Source: Kangiella sediminilitoris (GTDB lineage: Bacteria > Pseudomonadota > Gammaproteobacteria > Enterobacterales > Kangiellaceae). From it: a stretch of 64,000 nucleotides of DNA. The notes beneath the pieces are model-generated. The model did no database searches and was not told the origin of the DNA. It saw only the letters and a list, made by a program, of their open reading frames with translations. Within the stretch, counting starts at the first letter, position 1. Each line of letters opens with the position of its first letter. The position numbers were made by a program, and so were the translations under genes. The stretch spans positions 186,001-250,000 of the forward strand of contig NZ_CP012418.1 in the NCBI RefSeq assembly GCF_001708405.1. The letters are read 5' to 3'. Below are positions 26,371-34,852 of the stretch, in pieces.

Positions 26371-27903
26371 TCAAAGTTTTTTGGTTGGAATACTGTTCTC
26401 TTGATAAGGGTGTATCTTATCTAAAGGAGTCGATAAACCTGTTTCTGTTACAATGCGTACGTGATGTCTTTTTAATTCTCGAGGTTCGGGAACGCCACAG
26501 GAATGCGCAATCATACCGACAGCTTTGAGCATATTTTTGTGATAATGGTAAACCCTCTCGGCTTTATTCGGTACGACAAGCCCTTTTTGCAGGTCAGTGT
26601 TGTGAGTAGTGACGCCCGTTGGACAGGTGTTTTTATTACACTGCAAGGCCTGAATACAGCCTAAAGCAAACATAAAGCCCCTGGCCGAAAGAGCGAAGTC
26701 AGCACCCATTGCCAAAGCCCAGGCAACGCCCGATGGGTTTATCATTTTACCTGAACAGATAACCTTGATTCGATCACGCAGGCCCTGGTTCTCGAGAACG
26801 TTTAGTACCATGGGTAAACTCTCTTTGATAGTCAGTCCAACATAATCAAATAGTGGCTGAGGCGCCGCACCTGAACCGCCATCTGCACTGTCAATGGTGA
26901 TGAAATCGGGTGCAGACTCAATGCCCCGTTTATGGATCTCTTCACATAGCTGGTAAAGGAAAGTATCGTTACCGATAACAGTTTTAAACCCAACGGGTTT
27001 GCCACTGATATCTCGGATGTGATTGATCATGTCTAGCAAGTCACAGACGTTACGGATTTCAGGATGACCATTGGGACTGATGGACGGTTCGCCAGCAGGT
27101 ATGCCTCTGATCTGGGCAATTTCTTCAGTGACCTTTTCGGCGGGTAATAAACCGCCTTTACCGGGTTTCGCACCTTGGGCCAACTTGAGCTCAATCATTT
27201 TTACCTGTTGGTGTGAGCTGACTTCCTTGAGTTTGTCATCATTGAGGCTACCATCATCGTTTCTTACGCCATACTTTGCTGTACCAATTTGAAAAACAAT
27301 ATCGCCTCCACCAGTAAGGTGGTAAGGCGAAAGACCTCCCTCTCCTGTATTGATCCAGCATCCGGCTTTTGCAGCACCGCGAGATAATGCCTCAACGGCA
27401 ACTTTTGACAGTGCGCCATAGCTCATACCTGAAATATTAAAAAAACTTTTTGCCAAATAGGGGGTGCGGCAATATGGACCAATCAGAAGCGGTGGTGACT
27501 CTACGGCATTTTTTTCAAGTGTAGGGAACTGGTCATTAAGGAACATTACTGTCCCTGTCGGGGTGAGGTTGCGTGTGGAGCCAAAAGCCAGTGTTCTACT
27601 GACATTCTTAGCCGCGCGATATACCCAGCTTCTTTCCGCCCGATTGAAAGGCATTTCCTCACGATCCAGAGTGAAGAAATACTGTCTGAAAAACTCTCCG
27701 AGATGCTCGAACCAATAGCGCAAATGACCTATGACTGGAAAATTACGGCGAATGGCATGCTTTTTCTGAGTACGGTCAATGACGTAAACGATAAGTATGG
27801 TCAGTAACAGTAGCAACAGGGCCAGCACAAAAATAAGACCTACCCAGTTCAGTATTGTTTTGACCAATGCCATAAAACCAGACTCCATGGAGAAACCCCT
27901 CAT
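26371..27903 (-). CDS. FMN-binding glutamate synthase-family membrane-anchored protein
   Basis: A 510-aa protein: an N-terminal membrane helix (about residues 11-42), then the FMN-binding (alpha/beta)8 domain of the glutamate synthase large subunit. Motifs include FNISGMSYGALSKVAVEALSRGA, NTGEGGLSPYH, KPGKGGLLPAEKV, DFITIDSADGGSGAAPQPLFDYVG and the [3Fe-4S]-type Cys cluster ALQCNKNTCPTG. There is no amidotransferase domain, so it is not a complete GOGAT; such stand-alone proteins have no agreed role. Three in-frame ATGs (27903, 27888, 27873) are possible; the second has the best Shine-Dalgarno (AGGGG). It pairs with doxX. Confidence 0.85.
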   Translation of the reverse strand: MRGFSMESGFMALVKTILNWVGLIFVLALLLLLLTILIVYVIDRTQKKHAIRRNFPVIGHLRYWFEHLGEFFRQYFFTLDREEMPFNRAERSWVYRAAKNVSRTLAFGSTRNLTPTGTVMFLNDQFPTLEKNAVESPPLLIGPYCRTPYLAKSFFNISGMSYGALSKVAVEALSRGAAKAGCWINTGEGGLSPYHLTGGGDIVFQIGTAKYGVRNDDGSLNDDKLKEVSSHQQVKMIELKLAQGAKPGKGGLLPAEKVTEEIAQIRGIPAGEPSISPNGHPEIRNVCDLLDMINHIRDISGKPVGFKTVIGNDTFLYQLCEEIHKRGIESAPDFITIDSADGGSGAAPQPLFDYVGLTIKESLPMVLNVLENQGLRDRIKVICSGKMINPSGVAWALAMGADFALSARGFMFALGCIQALQCNKNTCPTGVTTHNTDLQKGLVVPNKAERVYHYHKNMLKAVGMIAHSCGVPEPRELKRHHVRIVTETGLSTPLDKIHPYQENSIPTKKL

Positions 27904-28033
27904 TTACACTTCTATAAAGACTTGTTGATAGAAATAGCGCTAAACTAGTTTATAAGACTAAAGCTATCGTTATGCTAAGATTAATCGAGGTTTTACTAGC
28001 AAGTCAAAATAAACCTCCATGCTAGGGAGTAAT

Positions 28034-28648
28034 ATGAAAAACCAAAATCTGCCGCCTGAAGCAGAGCTGGTAAAACGTTTAAAGAATAATGACGTTGCTC
28101 TGTTTGAACAGGTGGTGAAAACTTACCATTCTTCGATGTACGCTGTGGCTCATGCTATTGCAGGGCCGGCCATTGCTGATGAAGTGTTGCAAGAGGCATG
28201 GGTTTCTGCCATTAATGGCATTCAAAAGTTTGAAGGCCGCTCAGCCTTAAAGTCGTGGCTAATTCGTATTGTGGCCAATGAGGCAAAAACGAGACTAAGA
28301 AAAGAATCAAGGTCTGTGTCGCTTGAGGCTATCGATGAGCAATGGTCTACAGACAGTCGGTTTACACCAAATGGTCACTGGGCGCAGGCTAATCCTGAAT
28401 GGGACATATCATCCCCGGACGAGTTGTTGGCAGCCGATGAACTACAAGAGTGTGTTAAGAAGCAAATCAGTAACTTACCCGAAAATCAGCAGCAAATTTT
28501 GAATTTAAGAGATGTGGGTGGTATGGATATGGGCACAATCTGTAACATCTTAGAGATCTCTGCATCTAATGGCCGGGTACTGTTACACCGGGCTAGAGAT
28601 AAAATGCAACAGGTGGTAGCGAGATTTCAGAGGACAGGAAAATGTTAA
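28034..28648 (+). CDS. ECF-type RNA polymerase sigma factor
   Basis: A 204-aa group 4 sigma factor. The second ATG (28034) is chosen because AGGGAG sits 7 nt upstream; another ATG is at 28019. Region 2 is FEQVVKTYHSSMYAVAHAIAGPAIADEVLQEAWVSAI and KFEGRSALKSWLIRIVANEAKTRLRK; region 4 is LPENQQQILNLRDVGGMDMGTICNILEISASNGRVLLHRARDKM. The two are joined by a linker that contains Trp residues. It overlaps the next gene, a zinc anti-sigma factor, by 7 bp, so the pair is translationally coupled. No cognate ECF promoter could be assigned by eye; the usual first target would be its own promoter at 27904-28018. Confidence 0.92.
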   Translation: MKNQNLPPEAELVKRLKNNDVALFEQVVKTYHSSMYAVAHAIAGPAIADEVLQEAWVSAINGIQKFEGRSALKSWLIRIVANEAKTRLRKESRSVSLEAIDEQWSTDSRFTPNGHWAQANPEWDISSPDELLAADELQECVKKQISNLPENQQQILNLRDVGGMDMGTICNILEISASNGRVLLHRARDKMQQVVARFQRTGKC

Positions 28649-28881
28649 GTTGTAAGCACGTAGTAGAGCAGGGTTCTGATTACATAGATAATGAACTAAG
28701 TATCTGGCGTAAGCTAGAGATGAGATTGCATCTGGTTATCTGTGTTCACTGTCGCCGATATATAAAGCAACTGCATCGTACTGTCATAATGCTGTCTAGG
28801 GGGCACTATAATGATCCTGGTGAACAGCAGCTTGAGAATTTAAAGCAAGAGTATAAAAAAATGAGTAAGGCCCAATCTTAA
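28642..28881 (+). CDS. Small soluble zinc-binding anti-sigma factor
   Basis: A 79-aa protein with the ZAS signature: His30-x3-Cys34-x2-Cys37 in LHLVICVHC, plus Cys4 and His6 near the N-terminus as possible further ligands. There is no transmembrane segment, so it is a cytosolic anti-sigma factor and could be a thiol-redox sensor like RsrA or ChrR's N-terminal domain. ATG 28642 lies inside the last codons of the sigma gene. The C-terminal half is helical and charged. The sensed signal is unknown. Confidence 0.82.
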   Translation: MLSCKHVVEQGSDYIDNELSIWRKLEMRLHLVICVHCRRYIKQLHRTVIMLSRGHYNDPGEQQLENLKQEYKKMSKAQS

Positions 28882-28882
28882 G

Positions 28883-28909
28883 AGGTTCCCCCCGTGAGCG
28901 AGGGGGCCT
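28883..28909. terminator. GC-rich hairpin after sigma/anti-sigma genes
   Basis: CCCCC(C) at 28888-28893 pairs with GGGGG at 28902-28906, with an outer AGG/CCT extension and a two-base bulge. It lies in the 41-bp gap between the convergent anti-sigma and bamE stops. No clear T-tract follows, so it is a probable but imperfect terminator. Confidence 0.45.
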
Positions 28910-28922
28910 ATCGGATATTTTC

Positions 28923-29234
28923 TTACTCTTTTTCAGGCTTAACGGTACCTTCCAGGCTATCCAGTTTGTCGTCAACAAAATGTAGAATCAGACGGTCTGA
29001 GCGAGACTCACCGCTCGAGGGTTCAAGATAATACAAATAGTACCAGGTATTATTGTCCAGATTAGTGTTAAGGGCTGGTTTGCCTAAAATGTAGGCAATC
29101 TGGGATTTGCTCATTCCGAGCTCTATTTTATTGATTTCTTCCTGTTGTAGGATGTTTCCTTGTTGAACAGAAGGCGTGTAAACGCAAGCAGAAACTGATG
29201 CAGCTAATAATATTAATAAAAACAGTTTTTTCAT
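28923..29234 (-). CDS. bamE: BamE outer membrane assembly lipoprotein
   Basis: BamE (SmpA/OmlA) is a lipoprotein of the BAM complex that inserts beta-barrel proteins in the outer membrane. From ATG 29234 the protein has 103 aa with signal peptide MKKLFLLILLAASVSAC and lipobox Cys17; an upstream in-frame ATG (29252) adds six residues. The family core is QQEEINKIELGMSKSQIAYILGKPAL, WYYLYYLEPSSGE and LILHFVDDKLDSLEG. AGG lies 9 nt before the chosen start. It is divergent from fur, the classical bamE|fur arrangement. Confidence 0.92.
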   Translation of the reverse strand: MKKLFLLILLAASVSACVYTPSVQQGNILQQEEINKIELGMSKSQIAYILGKPALNTNLDNNTWYYLYYLEPSSGESRSDRLILHFVDDKLDSLEGTVKPEKE

Positions 29235-29360
29235 GTATGACCTAATATTCATTAATTTTGTGAGTAAGGGTGACTAAATTTAACTTTCCCAATCACTTTA
29301 TATACAATCTGGGCACTAGTATAATCATTTTGTCGCGCAAATCTATCGGAGGATGTATTT

Positions 29361-29762
29361 TTGGACAGTCAGCAGCTTAAAAAAGCGGGCCTTAAAGTAA
29401 CTCTGCCTAGAGTTAAGATTTTACAAATATTAGAAAGTTCCGAGGAACGTCATCTAAGTGCAGAAGATGTCTATAAAATGCTGCTTGATGCCGGTGATGA
29501 TGTAGGGTTGGCGACGGTATATCGGGTACTGACACAATTCGAGTCTGCTGGTCTGATTACGCGACATAACTTCGAAGGCGGACATTCTGTTTTTGAGCTG
29601 GATGATGGCGACCACCACGATCACATGGTTGATGTGGATGATGGCACGGTTATTGAGTTCATGAATGATGAAATCGAGCGCCTGCAGCACGTCATTGCAG
29701 AAGAGCATGGCTTTGAGATTGTAGACCATAGCTTAGTTCTGTACGTTCGCAAGAAAAAATAA
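29361..29762 (+). CDS. fur: Ferric uptake regulator Fur, cysteine-free
   Basis: A 133-aa Fur repressor. The start is TTG 29361 with a perfect GGAGG (29349-29353) seven bases upstream; the nearby ATG 29353 is out of frame. The N-terminus MDSQQLKKAGLKVTLPRVKILQIL aligns with E. coli Fur, the DNA-recognition helix is in VGLATVYRVLTQFESAGLI, and the metal-binding HHDHMV and EEHGFEIVDHSLVLYVRKKK follow. The CxxC of E. coli Fur is replaced by DVDD; the whole protein has no Cys. Pseudomonas Fur also lacks the pair, so a lost structural zinc site is tolerated. It represses iron uptake when Fe2+ is bound. Confidence 0.95.
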   Translation: MDSQQLKKAGLKVTLPRVKILQILESSEERHLSAEDVYKMLLDAGDDVGLATVYRVLTQFESAGLITRHNFEGGHSVFELDDGDHHDHMVDVDDGTVIEFMNDEIERLQHVIAEEHGFEIVDHSLVLYVRKKK

Positions 29763-29782
29763 TCTCCCCTGATTGCCTAAAT

Positions 29783-29812
29783 GGACTGGGAATGTACGTG
29801 AGTTTCCAGTCC
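29783..29812. terminator. Hairpin downstream of fur
   Basis: GGACTGGGAA (29783-29792) pairs with TTTCCAGTCC (29803-29812) with one wobble, and a second small CGCCA/TGGCG hairpin follows directly. No T-run is present. It may be a processing or termination structure for the fur transcript. The rest of 29763-29998 shows no gene. Confidence 0.4.
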
Positions 29813-29900
29813 GCCAGTGATTGGCGAACGTTATCAATCTCATTCCTTCCCCAGTTTACCGTCTGTAAAAAATACTGACTGTTTATATTTTGTACAGCTG

Positions 29901-29912
29901 AGAGTATACTCT
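29901..29912. promoter_or_regulatory. 12-bp perfect palindrome upstream of secreted protein gene
   Basis: AGAGTATACTCT is a perfect palindrome 87 bp upstream of the ATG at 29999, near TATATT/TGTACA-like promoter sequence (29884-29895). It could be an operator for a dimeric repressor. The binding protein is unknown. Confidence 0.35.
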
Positions 29913-29998
29913 TTTGCAGTTTGAAATCCTTTTTTGATTTCTGCGCGCTTGCGTTTGTTCGGGGCAAAGTCCCAAGTTAACAAAAAGGAGTTAGCACT

Positions 29999-30769
29999 AT
30001 GTACAAACGTATAAAACAATATTGCCTGTTAATGGCAACCTGTTCTCTTATTTTCTTATTCTCCTCACAAGCATTTTCAGCGGAAGAGAAACCAGCTGCT
30101 ATGGCCGAGATGTGGCATTTTGTCATCGACCCTGCTGATGGTCAGGCTTTTGAAAAAGCTTTTAAAGAGCATGTTGAGTTCAGGAAAAATAATGGGGATA
30201 CACGTGACTGGTGGGTTTACACGCCACACACGGGTGTATTAGGACGGGACTATTATGTACGCCACTGTTGCTTTAAATGGGGACAGCACCAAAAGTATGT
30301 GGACATGGAAGGGATGGATAAGCTATCTCAGGATTGGTATGACGGACCTGCTAAATATGTGAAAAAGACAAAGCACTTTTACTCTTGGGTTGATCGTGAA
30401 AACAATCACTGGCCAAAGGATACAAAAAGTAACTTTTTAAGGTTAGCTCACTATAAGCTCAAAGTAGATTCAGATATGGGGCCTGTGGTGAAAGAAATTT
30501 CTGACCTTGCTAAAAAAATTGGGTGGAAGCGCGCCTGGGGCTGGAGTTATGAAAATAATATGGATGGTACCTATCTAACTTTAGCTATGCCAAGTGCGGA
30601 CTTTGCTGGATTTGAATCGCCTAATCCTAATTTCGAAGAAGCTGCAATAAAAGAAATAGGTGAAGAAAAGTATAAAAACCTATTTGATCGATTTGACTCC
30701 AATGTCGAAAGTCGGCATTTCAGGATCATGCGATACAGACCTGGTCTGTCACTGATTCGTGAGCAGTAA
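29999..30769 (+). CDS. Exported protein with two related alpha/beta (dimeric-barrel-like) repeats
   Basis: A 256-aa protein with a signal peptide (about residues 1-28, ending in AFSA) and a strong AAGGAG ribosome-binding site. Two parts appear related: residues about 36-130 (EMWHFVIDPADGQAFEKAFKEHVEFRK ... YVRHCCFKW) and 145-250 (LAHYKLKVDSDMGPVVKEISDLAKKIGWKR ... TYLTLAMPSADFAGFES). Each has the beta-alpha-beta-beta pattern of the ABM/NIPSNAP-like dimeric alpha/beta barrel. The family cannot be named with confidence. It is a single gene with its own upstream palindrome; the role is unknown. Confidence 0.6.
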   Translation: MYKRIKQYCLLMATCSLIFLFSSQAFSAEEKPAAMAEMWHFVIDPADGQAFEKAFKEHVEFRKNNGDTRDWWVYTPHTGVLGRDYYVRHCCFKWGQHQKYVDMEGMDKLSQDWYDGPAKYVKKTKHFYSWVDRENNHWPKDTKSNFLRLAHYKLKVDSDMGPVVKEISDLAKKIGWKRAWGWSYENNMDGTYLTLAMPSADFAGFESPNPNFEEAAIKEIGEEKYKNLFDRFDSNVESRHFRIMRYRPGLSLIREQ

Positions 30770-30791
30770 GGCTGGGATAATGCCTATAAAA

Positions 30792-30811
30792 GCGCGGCAA
30801 AAATGCCGCGC
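30792..30811. terminator. Hairpin between convergent genes
   Basis: GCGCGGCA (30792-30799) and TGCCGCGC (30804-30811) form a perfect GC-rich 8-bp stem with an AAAA loop. It lies 22 bp after the exported-protein gene and 33 bp beyond the stop of the convergent S4-domain gene. There is no strong T-tract, but the stem is very stable. Confidence 0.55.
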
Positions 30812-30843
30812 GGGCATTCAAGTTTATTAAGGTGCCTCTGAAG

Positions 30844-31056
30844 TCAGTTTAAAGTAACTTCATACGTTTGTTCCATAAACTCAATGATATCACCCGAAAC
30901 GATCTTCTTGCGTTTCTGGGTCTCAACAGAGCCGTTGACCTTCACCATCCCCTGGCTAATCACCATTTTTGCTTCACCACCGCTAGACACAATCCCCTCA
31001 AACTTGAGAATCTTGAATAGCTCTATGGGTTCTCTGTTAATAATGATTTTGCTCAT
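30844..31056 (-). CDS. Small S4-domain RNA-binding protein (YbcJ-like)
   Basis: A 70-aa protein consisting of one S4 RNA-binding domain: IELFKILKFEGIVSSGGEAKMVISQGMVKVNGSVETQKRKKIVSGDIIEF. Length and layout match YbcJ / YaaA-type stand-alone S4 proteins, which bind structured RNA and may act in ribosome maturation. It is 90 bp downstream of recN on the same strand and ends before the hairpin at 30792. Confidence 0.85.
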   Translation of the reverse strand: MSKIIINREPIELFKILKFEGIVSSGGEAKMVISQGMVKVNGSVETQKRKKIVSGDIIEFMEQTYEVTLN

Positions 31057-31146
31057 AGATGACCTTGATGTTGTTTAGGAATACTATTAATAAAATTTCA
31101 AGACAGTAGCGTTATTAGCTAAGGCTGCCATAGCGCCTTTTAATGA

Positions 31147-32798
31147 TTAATTTAATAATTCCCTGGCATGACTGCGGATTGTTTCTGTGATTTCCACACC
31201 ACCAATCATGCGAGCGAGTTCTTCGACACGTTGGTTGTTGTTAAGTTGATGTAGCTCAGTCTGTGTACTTTTCTTGTCTTGTGCTTTGGATACCATCAGA
31301 TGCTGGTGTCCTTGAGCAGCAACTTGAGCCTGATGCGTCACACAGAGGATTTGCGCACTTTTACCAAGGTCAGCGAGTAGTTTGCCGACAATTTCGGCGG
31401 TACCCCCCCAATGCCAACGTCAACTTCATCAAATATGAGCGTTGGTAGCTGAATGGTCTGCGCATTGATAACCTGGAGAGCCAGACTGATACGAGATAGT
31501 TCACCGCCCGAAGCAACCTTACGTAGGGGCTGTGCTTTTTGTCCCGGGTTGGTGCTAACCATGAACTCGACAGTTTCAAGCCCATTCGGTTTAAAACTGG
31601 ACTCCGGGCTCGCCGTCAGCGCAACTTCAAAAACACCGTTGCCAAGCCCCAGGCTCTTCATCAACTCAATGACCTGCTTTTCAAGTTTTCCGGAGGCCTT
31701 TTTACGTTCTTTGGAAATCTTTGCCGCCAGCTTCTGGTAATTATCCTGCTGTGTCTCAAGCTCTTTCTCTAAATCATCGAAGGTTTGCTCATCACCGGAT
31801 AATTGTTCAAGCTCCTGCTCAATACTTTGTTTGGTTTCAGGAAGAGCATCGATGGTTACTTGATGTTTTCGTGCTAAGTCATGCAAGAGGCTTAGCTCCT
31901 GATCAAGTTGTTCAAACTCTGCTGGATCAATATCCAGGCGTTCCAGGTAGTCACGTAGTTCATGACTGGCTTCTTCAATTTCTACTAAGGCGGACTGTAA
32001 CAGATCATGGGTTCCGCTGACGTCTCCATCCATATTCTGCATCTCACTGATAGTATGGATAATACGCCCGAGTTGGCTGACCAGGTTTTCTTCATTGTCA
32101 TTCAGAGCCATAAGGCTTTGCTGACCCTGCTCTAAAAGCTTGCTGGCATTAGCCGCGCGTTTGTGGTCATTTTCAATGTCTGCCGAACGATCAATGGGTG
32201 CTTTGTCTAGTTCTTCTAATTGGAAAGTTAGTAAATCTTTACGGTCATTCTTATCCTTCAGTGCTTCCTGGTAGGACGTTAATTTTGTTGATATCTGTGA
32301 AATAGTCTTGGCAATTTGTGTGAGCTGCTGAGTCTCTGCGGAAAGCTCAGCATAGCGATCCAAAAGCTGTAAATGTGTTTGCGGTTTGAACAGTGACTGG
32401 TGTTCATGTTGACCATGAATATCCACCAGGAGATCGCCAAGTTCACTTAACTGGGTCAAGTTTACCGGTTGGCCATTAATAAATGCTCTGGAGCGACCAT
32501 CGTGATTAATGACCCGGCGAAGTATGCAGTCCTGTTCCTCATCAAGCATCTGTTCCTCCAGCCACTCTTGCACGGCTGGTAATTTGGTGATATCAAAAAA
32601 GGCACTGATCTCAGCGCGTTTAGCTTCATGACGGACGACACCGCTATCTGCGCGTGCACCAAGGGCAAATGAAAGGGCGTCCACCATAATGGATTTACCA
32701 GCGCCGGTTTCCCCAGTGATCACTGTCATACCCGACTGAAGATCCAGGTCTAGCTGGTCAATGATGGCAAAATCTTTGATATGGATACTAGCAAGCAT
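31147..32798 (-). pseudogene. recN: DNA repair protein RecN, interrupted by a one-base frameshift
   Basis: RecN is an SMC-like ATPase for double-strand-break repair. Here the N-terminal frame runs from ATG 32798 with Walker A TGETGAGKSIMVDAL, the coiled-coil arms and Walker B LIFDEVDVGIGG, then shifts at a run of seven C on the plus strand (31403-31409; G on the coding strand). One extra G restores TAEIVGKLLADLGKSAQILCVTHQAQVAAQ and the normal C-terminus to 31147, about 552 aa in total (E. coli 553). The untreated frame ends at 31338 with an aberrant tail. A sequencing error, a true mutation or slippage-based phase variation are all possible. The lesion follows Walker B and removes the conserved His switch. 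Confidence 0.88.
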
Positions 32799-32816
32799 GA
32801 TGATTGTCGTTTGTGA

Positions 32817-33701
32817 TTATAGTTTTGAGCCCCAGCCAAGCTTGGTACGCAATATTCGGAAATAGTCATAATCCTCAGGATGTAGCAACCATAAATCTTC
32901 TTTGCGTTTACGGATACAGATTTTTTCACCCGGTGCTACCGGGAATCTTACCTGCCCGTCACAGCTGAGGCGAGCCTCATTTTGATTGTCCTGGCTGAAT
33001 ACGATATCAACTTTACTGTCAGCGTCAATCATAATAGGTCGGCTGGATAGGGTATGTGGGAACATTGGAACCAGCGAGATGGCGTTGATCGATGGAGATA
33101 CTATCGGTCCGCCAGCAGAAAGCGAATACGCAGTTGAACCTGTCGGCGTCGAAATGATCAAGCCGTCACCGCGGAGGCTATAAACGAAGGAGTCATTAAT
33201 GTAGACCTCAAATTCAATCATACGAGATACTTCACCGGGGTAAAGCACGATATCATTTAATGCATCGCTGTACCGATCTTTTTCGGTTTCACCATCGATA
33301 TTAGCTTCAAGTAGAAAGCGGCGCTCTTCTTTATATTCTCCAGCCAATACTTCGCTGACTTTTTCTGTAACCTGTTGTGGCTGTATGTCTGTCAGGAAAC
33401 CGAGATAGCCACGATTCACTCCCAAAAGAGGAATATTATAGCTGGCCATTAGGCGGGCTGAATACAGCATAGAGCCATCACCGCCGACGACAATAACCAA
33501 ATCAGCGTTGTCGCCAATAGTTTCCCAGGTCGCTGAGTGATCATCAGCAACATCAATACCAACAGCAACAGACTCTTCGACCAGGACTTGATATCCTGAA
33601 TTGAGTATATGGTGGTAAAGGGACATAATGGTTTCACCGACTTCTTGATGCTTCGGTTTACCCATTATTCCGATGGTTTTAAATCGTAAAGCTGGAGACA
33701 C
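32817..33701 (-). CDS. nadK: NAD kinase
   Basis: A 294-aa NAD kinase (E. coli 292 aa), making NADP from NAD and ATP. GGDGS is at residues 73-77 (VVGGDGSMLYSAR), and GVNRGYLGFLTD, RGDGLIISTPTGSTAYSLSAGGPIV and the late PHTLSSRPIM block are typical. The start is GTG 33701, with AGGCGA upstream, and the N-terminus FKTIGIMGKPKHQEV matches the family. It lies 18 bp upstream of recN in the same direction and is divergent from hrcA, an arrangement found in many gammaproteobacteria. Confidence 0.94.
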   Translation of the reverse strand: MSPALRFKTIGIMGKPKHQEVGETIMSLYHHILNSGYQVLVEESVAVGIDVADDHSATWETIGDNADLVIVVGGDGSMLYSARLMASYNIPLLGVNRGYLGFLTDIQPQQVTEKVSEVLAGEYKEERRFLLEANIDGETEKDRYSDALNDIVLYPGEVSRMIEFEVYINDSFVYSLRGDGLIISTPTGSTAYSLSAGGPIVSPSINAISLVPMFPHTLSSRPIMIDADSKVDIVFSQDNQNEARLSCDGQVRFPVAPGEKICIRKRKEDLWLLHPEDYDYFRILRTKLGWGSKL

Positions 33702-33823
33702 GTCTCGCCTGATTCCCTTGTAATTGCATTATTGACCCACATTTAAGAATATATACAGCCAATAGGCAAGGGTTTTACTGAATAGTTATGGTCCTGTATG
33801 AACGATCGGAGTAACACAACGAC

Positions 33824-34852
33824 ATGAGTAAGTTTGACCAACGCGCACAGATATTAATGAAAACACTGGTAGAAACCTATATTTCTAGCGGACAGCCAGT
33901 GGGTTCGAAAACCTTGCTGGAAAACTCGCAACTGAGTGTTAGTCCAGCAACGGTGCGTAATGTCATGCAGGATCTTGAGAGTATGGGTCTTTTAACAGCA
34001 CCATACACCTCTGCAGGTCGCATCCCGACCTCGCAGGGGGTAAGACTATTTGTTGATCAGTTGCTTACCGTTTCAGACGTTGAAGATATTTACCTGAAAC
34101 AGCTACAGAAACACCTTGGCAGTATTTCTGAAACAGGAGAAATGTTGTCGGGTGTTAGTAATATGTTATCGCAGGTAACCCGGATGGCAGGGCTCATTCG
34201 GGTGCCTCGCCGGGACGTGACCTGCGTGAAACAGGTACAGTTCGTACCACTGACACAGAATAAGGTGCTGGTGGTATTGGTTCTTAGCGATGGTGAAGTA
34301 CAAAATCGCGTTATACAGCTGGATAGTGATGTTTCAAGAGCGGAATTAGAGCAGGCGACTAATTATGTAAACCATCACTTTGCTGGGAAAGAACTGGATA
34401 CGGTTCGTCGTGAACTATTACAGGAGTTGAAAGATGACCGTGAAACGATGGATCAGATGATGGCATCGATGATGAAAGTCGCTGAGAAAGGGTTTGCGGC
34501 TAATGATGATGAAATTCAAGTTACAGGAAAGTCACAACTACTCAACTATGCTAATACAGGCGATATTTCAGATTTACAATCAGTATTTGAGGCTTTTGCA
34601 GAAAAAACTCAGATGCTAACACTGCTGGACAAGTGTCTCAGTGCCGATGGAGTGCAGCTATTTATTGGAGAGGAGTCTGGATACGACGTCTTATCACAGT
34701 GTAGCGTGGTCGGCGCACCTTATAGTGTGGACGGTCAGGCTGTGGGCGTGCTGGCTGTGGTTGGACCTACACGAATGGCCTATGACAAAGTCATACCGAT
34801 GGTTGATATAACGGCAAAATTAATTTCGGCGGCCTTGAATAATGAAGAGTAA
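33824..34852 (+). CDS. hrcA: Heat-inducible transcription repressor HrcA
   Basis: A 342-aa HrcA, which represses chaperone genes by binding CIRCE (TTAGCACTC-N9-GAGTGCTAA) and needs GroEL to fold. The N-terminal winged HTH (LVETYISSGQPVGSKTLLENSQLSVSPATVRNVMQDLESMGLL) and the GRIPTSQGVRLFVDQLL block are family hallmarks; the GAF-like C-terminal part includes IGEESGYDVLSQCSVVGAPYSVDGQAVGVLAVVGPTRMAYDKVI. It is the first gene of a hrcA-grpE run, with grpE 94 bp downstream. I see no complete CIRCE near hrcA, grpE or dnaK. Confidence 0.95.
   Translation: MSKFDQRAQILMKTLVETYISSGQPVGSKTLLENSQLSVSPATVRNVMQDLESMGLLTAPYTSAGRIPTSQGVRLFVDQLLTVSDVEDIYLKQLQKHLGSISETGEMLSGVSNMLSQVTRMAGLIRVPRRDVTCVKQVQFVPLTQNKVLVVLVLSDGEVQNRVIQLDSDVSRAELEQATNYVNHHFAGKELDTVRRELLQELKDDRETMDQMMASMMKVAEKGFAANDDEIQVTGKSQLLNYANTGDISDLQSVFEAFAEKTQMLTLLDKCLSADGVQLFIGEESGYDVLSQCSVVGAPYSVDGQAVGVLAVVGPTRMAYDKVIPMVDITAKLISAALNNEE

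Noticed and set aside
29353-29361. ATG at 29353 as fur start
   Set aside because: It is out of frame with Fur by two bases; the in-frame TTG at 29361 with GGAGG seven bases upstream gives the conserved N-terminus.
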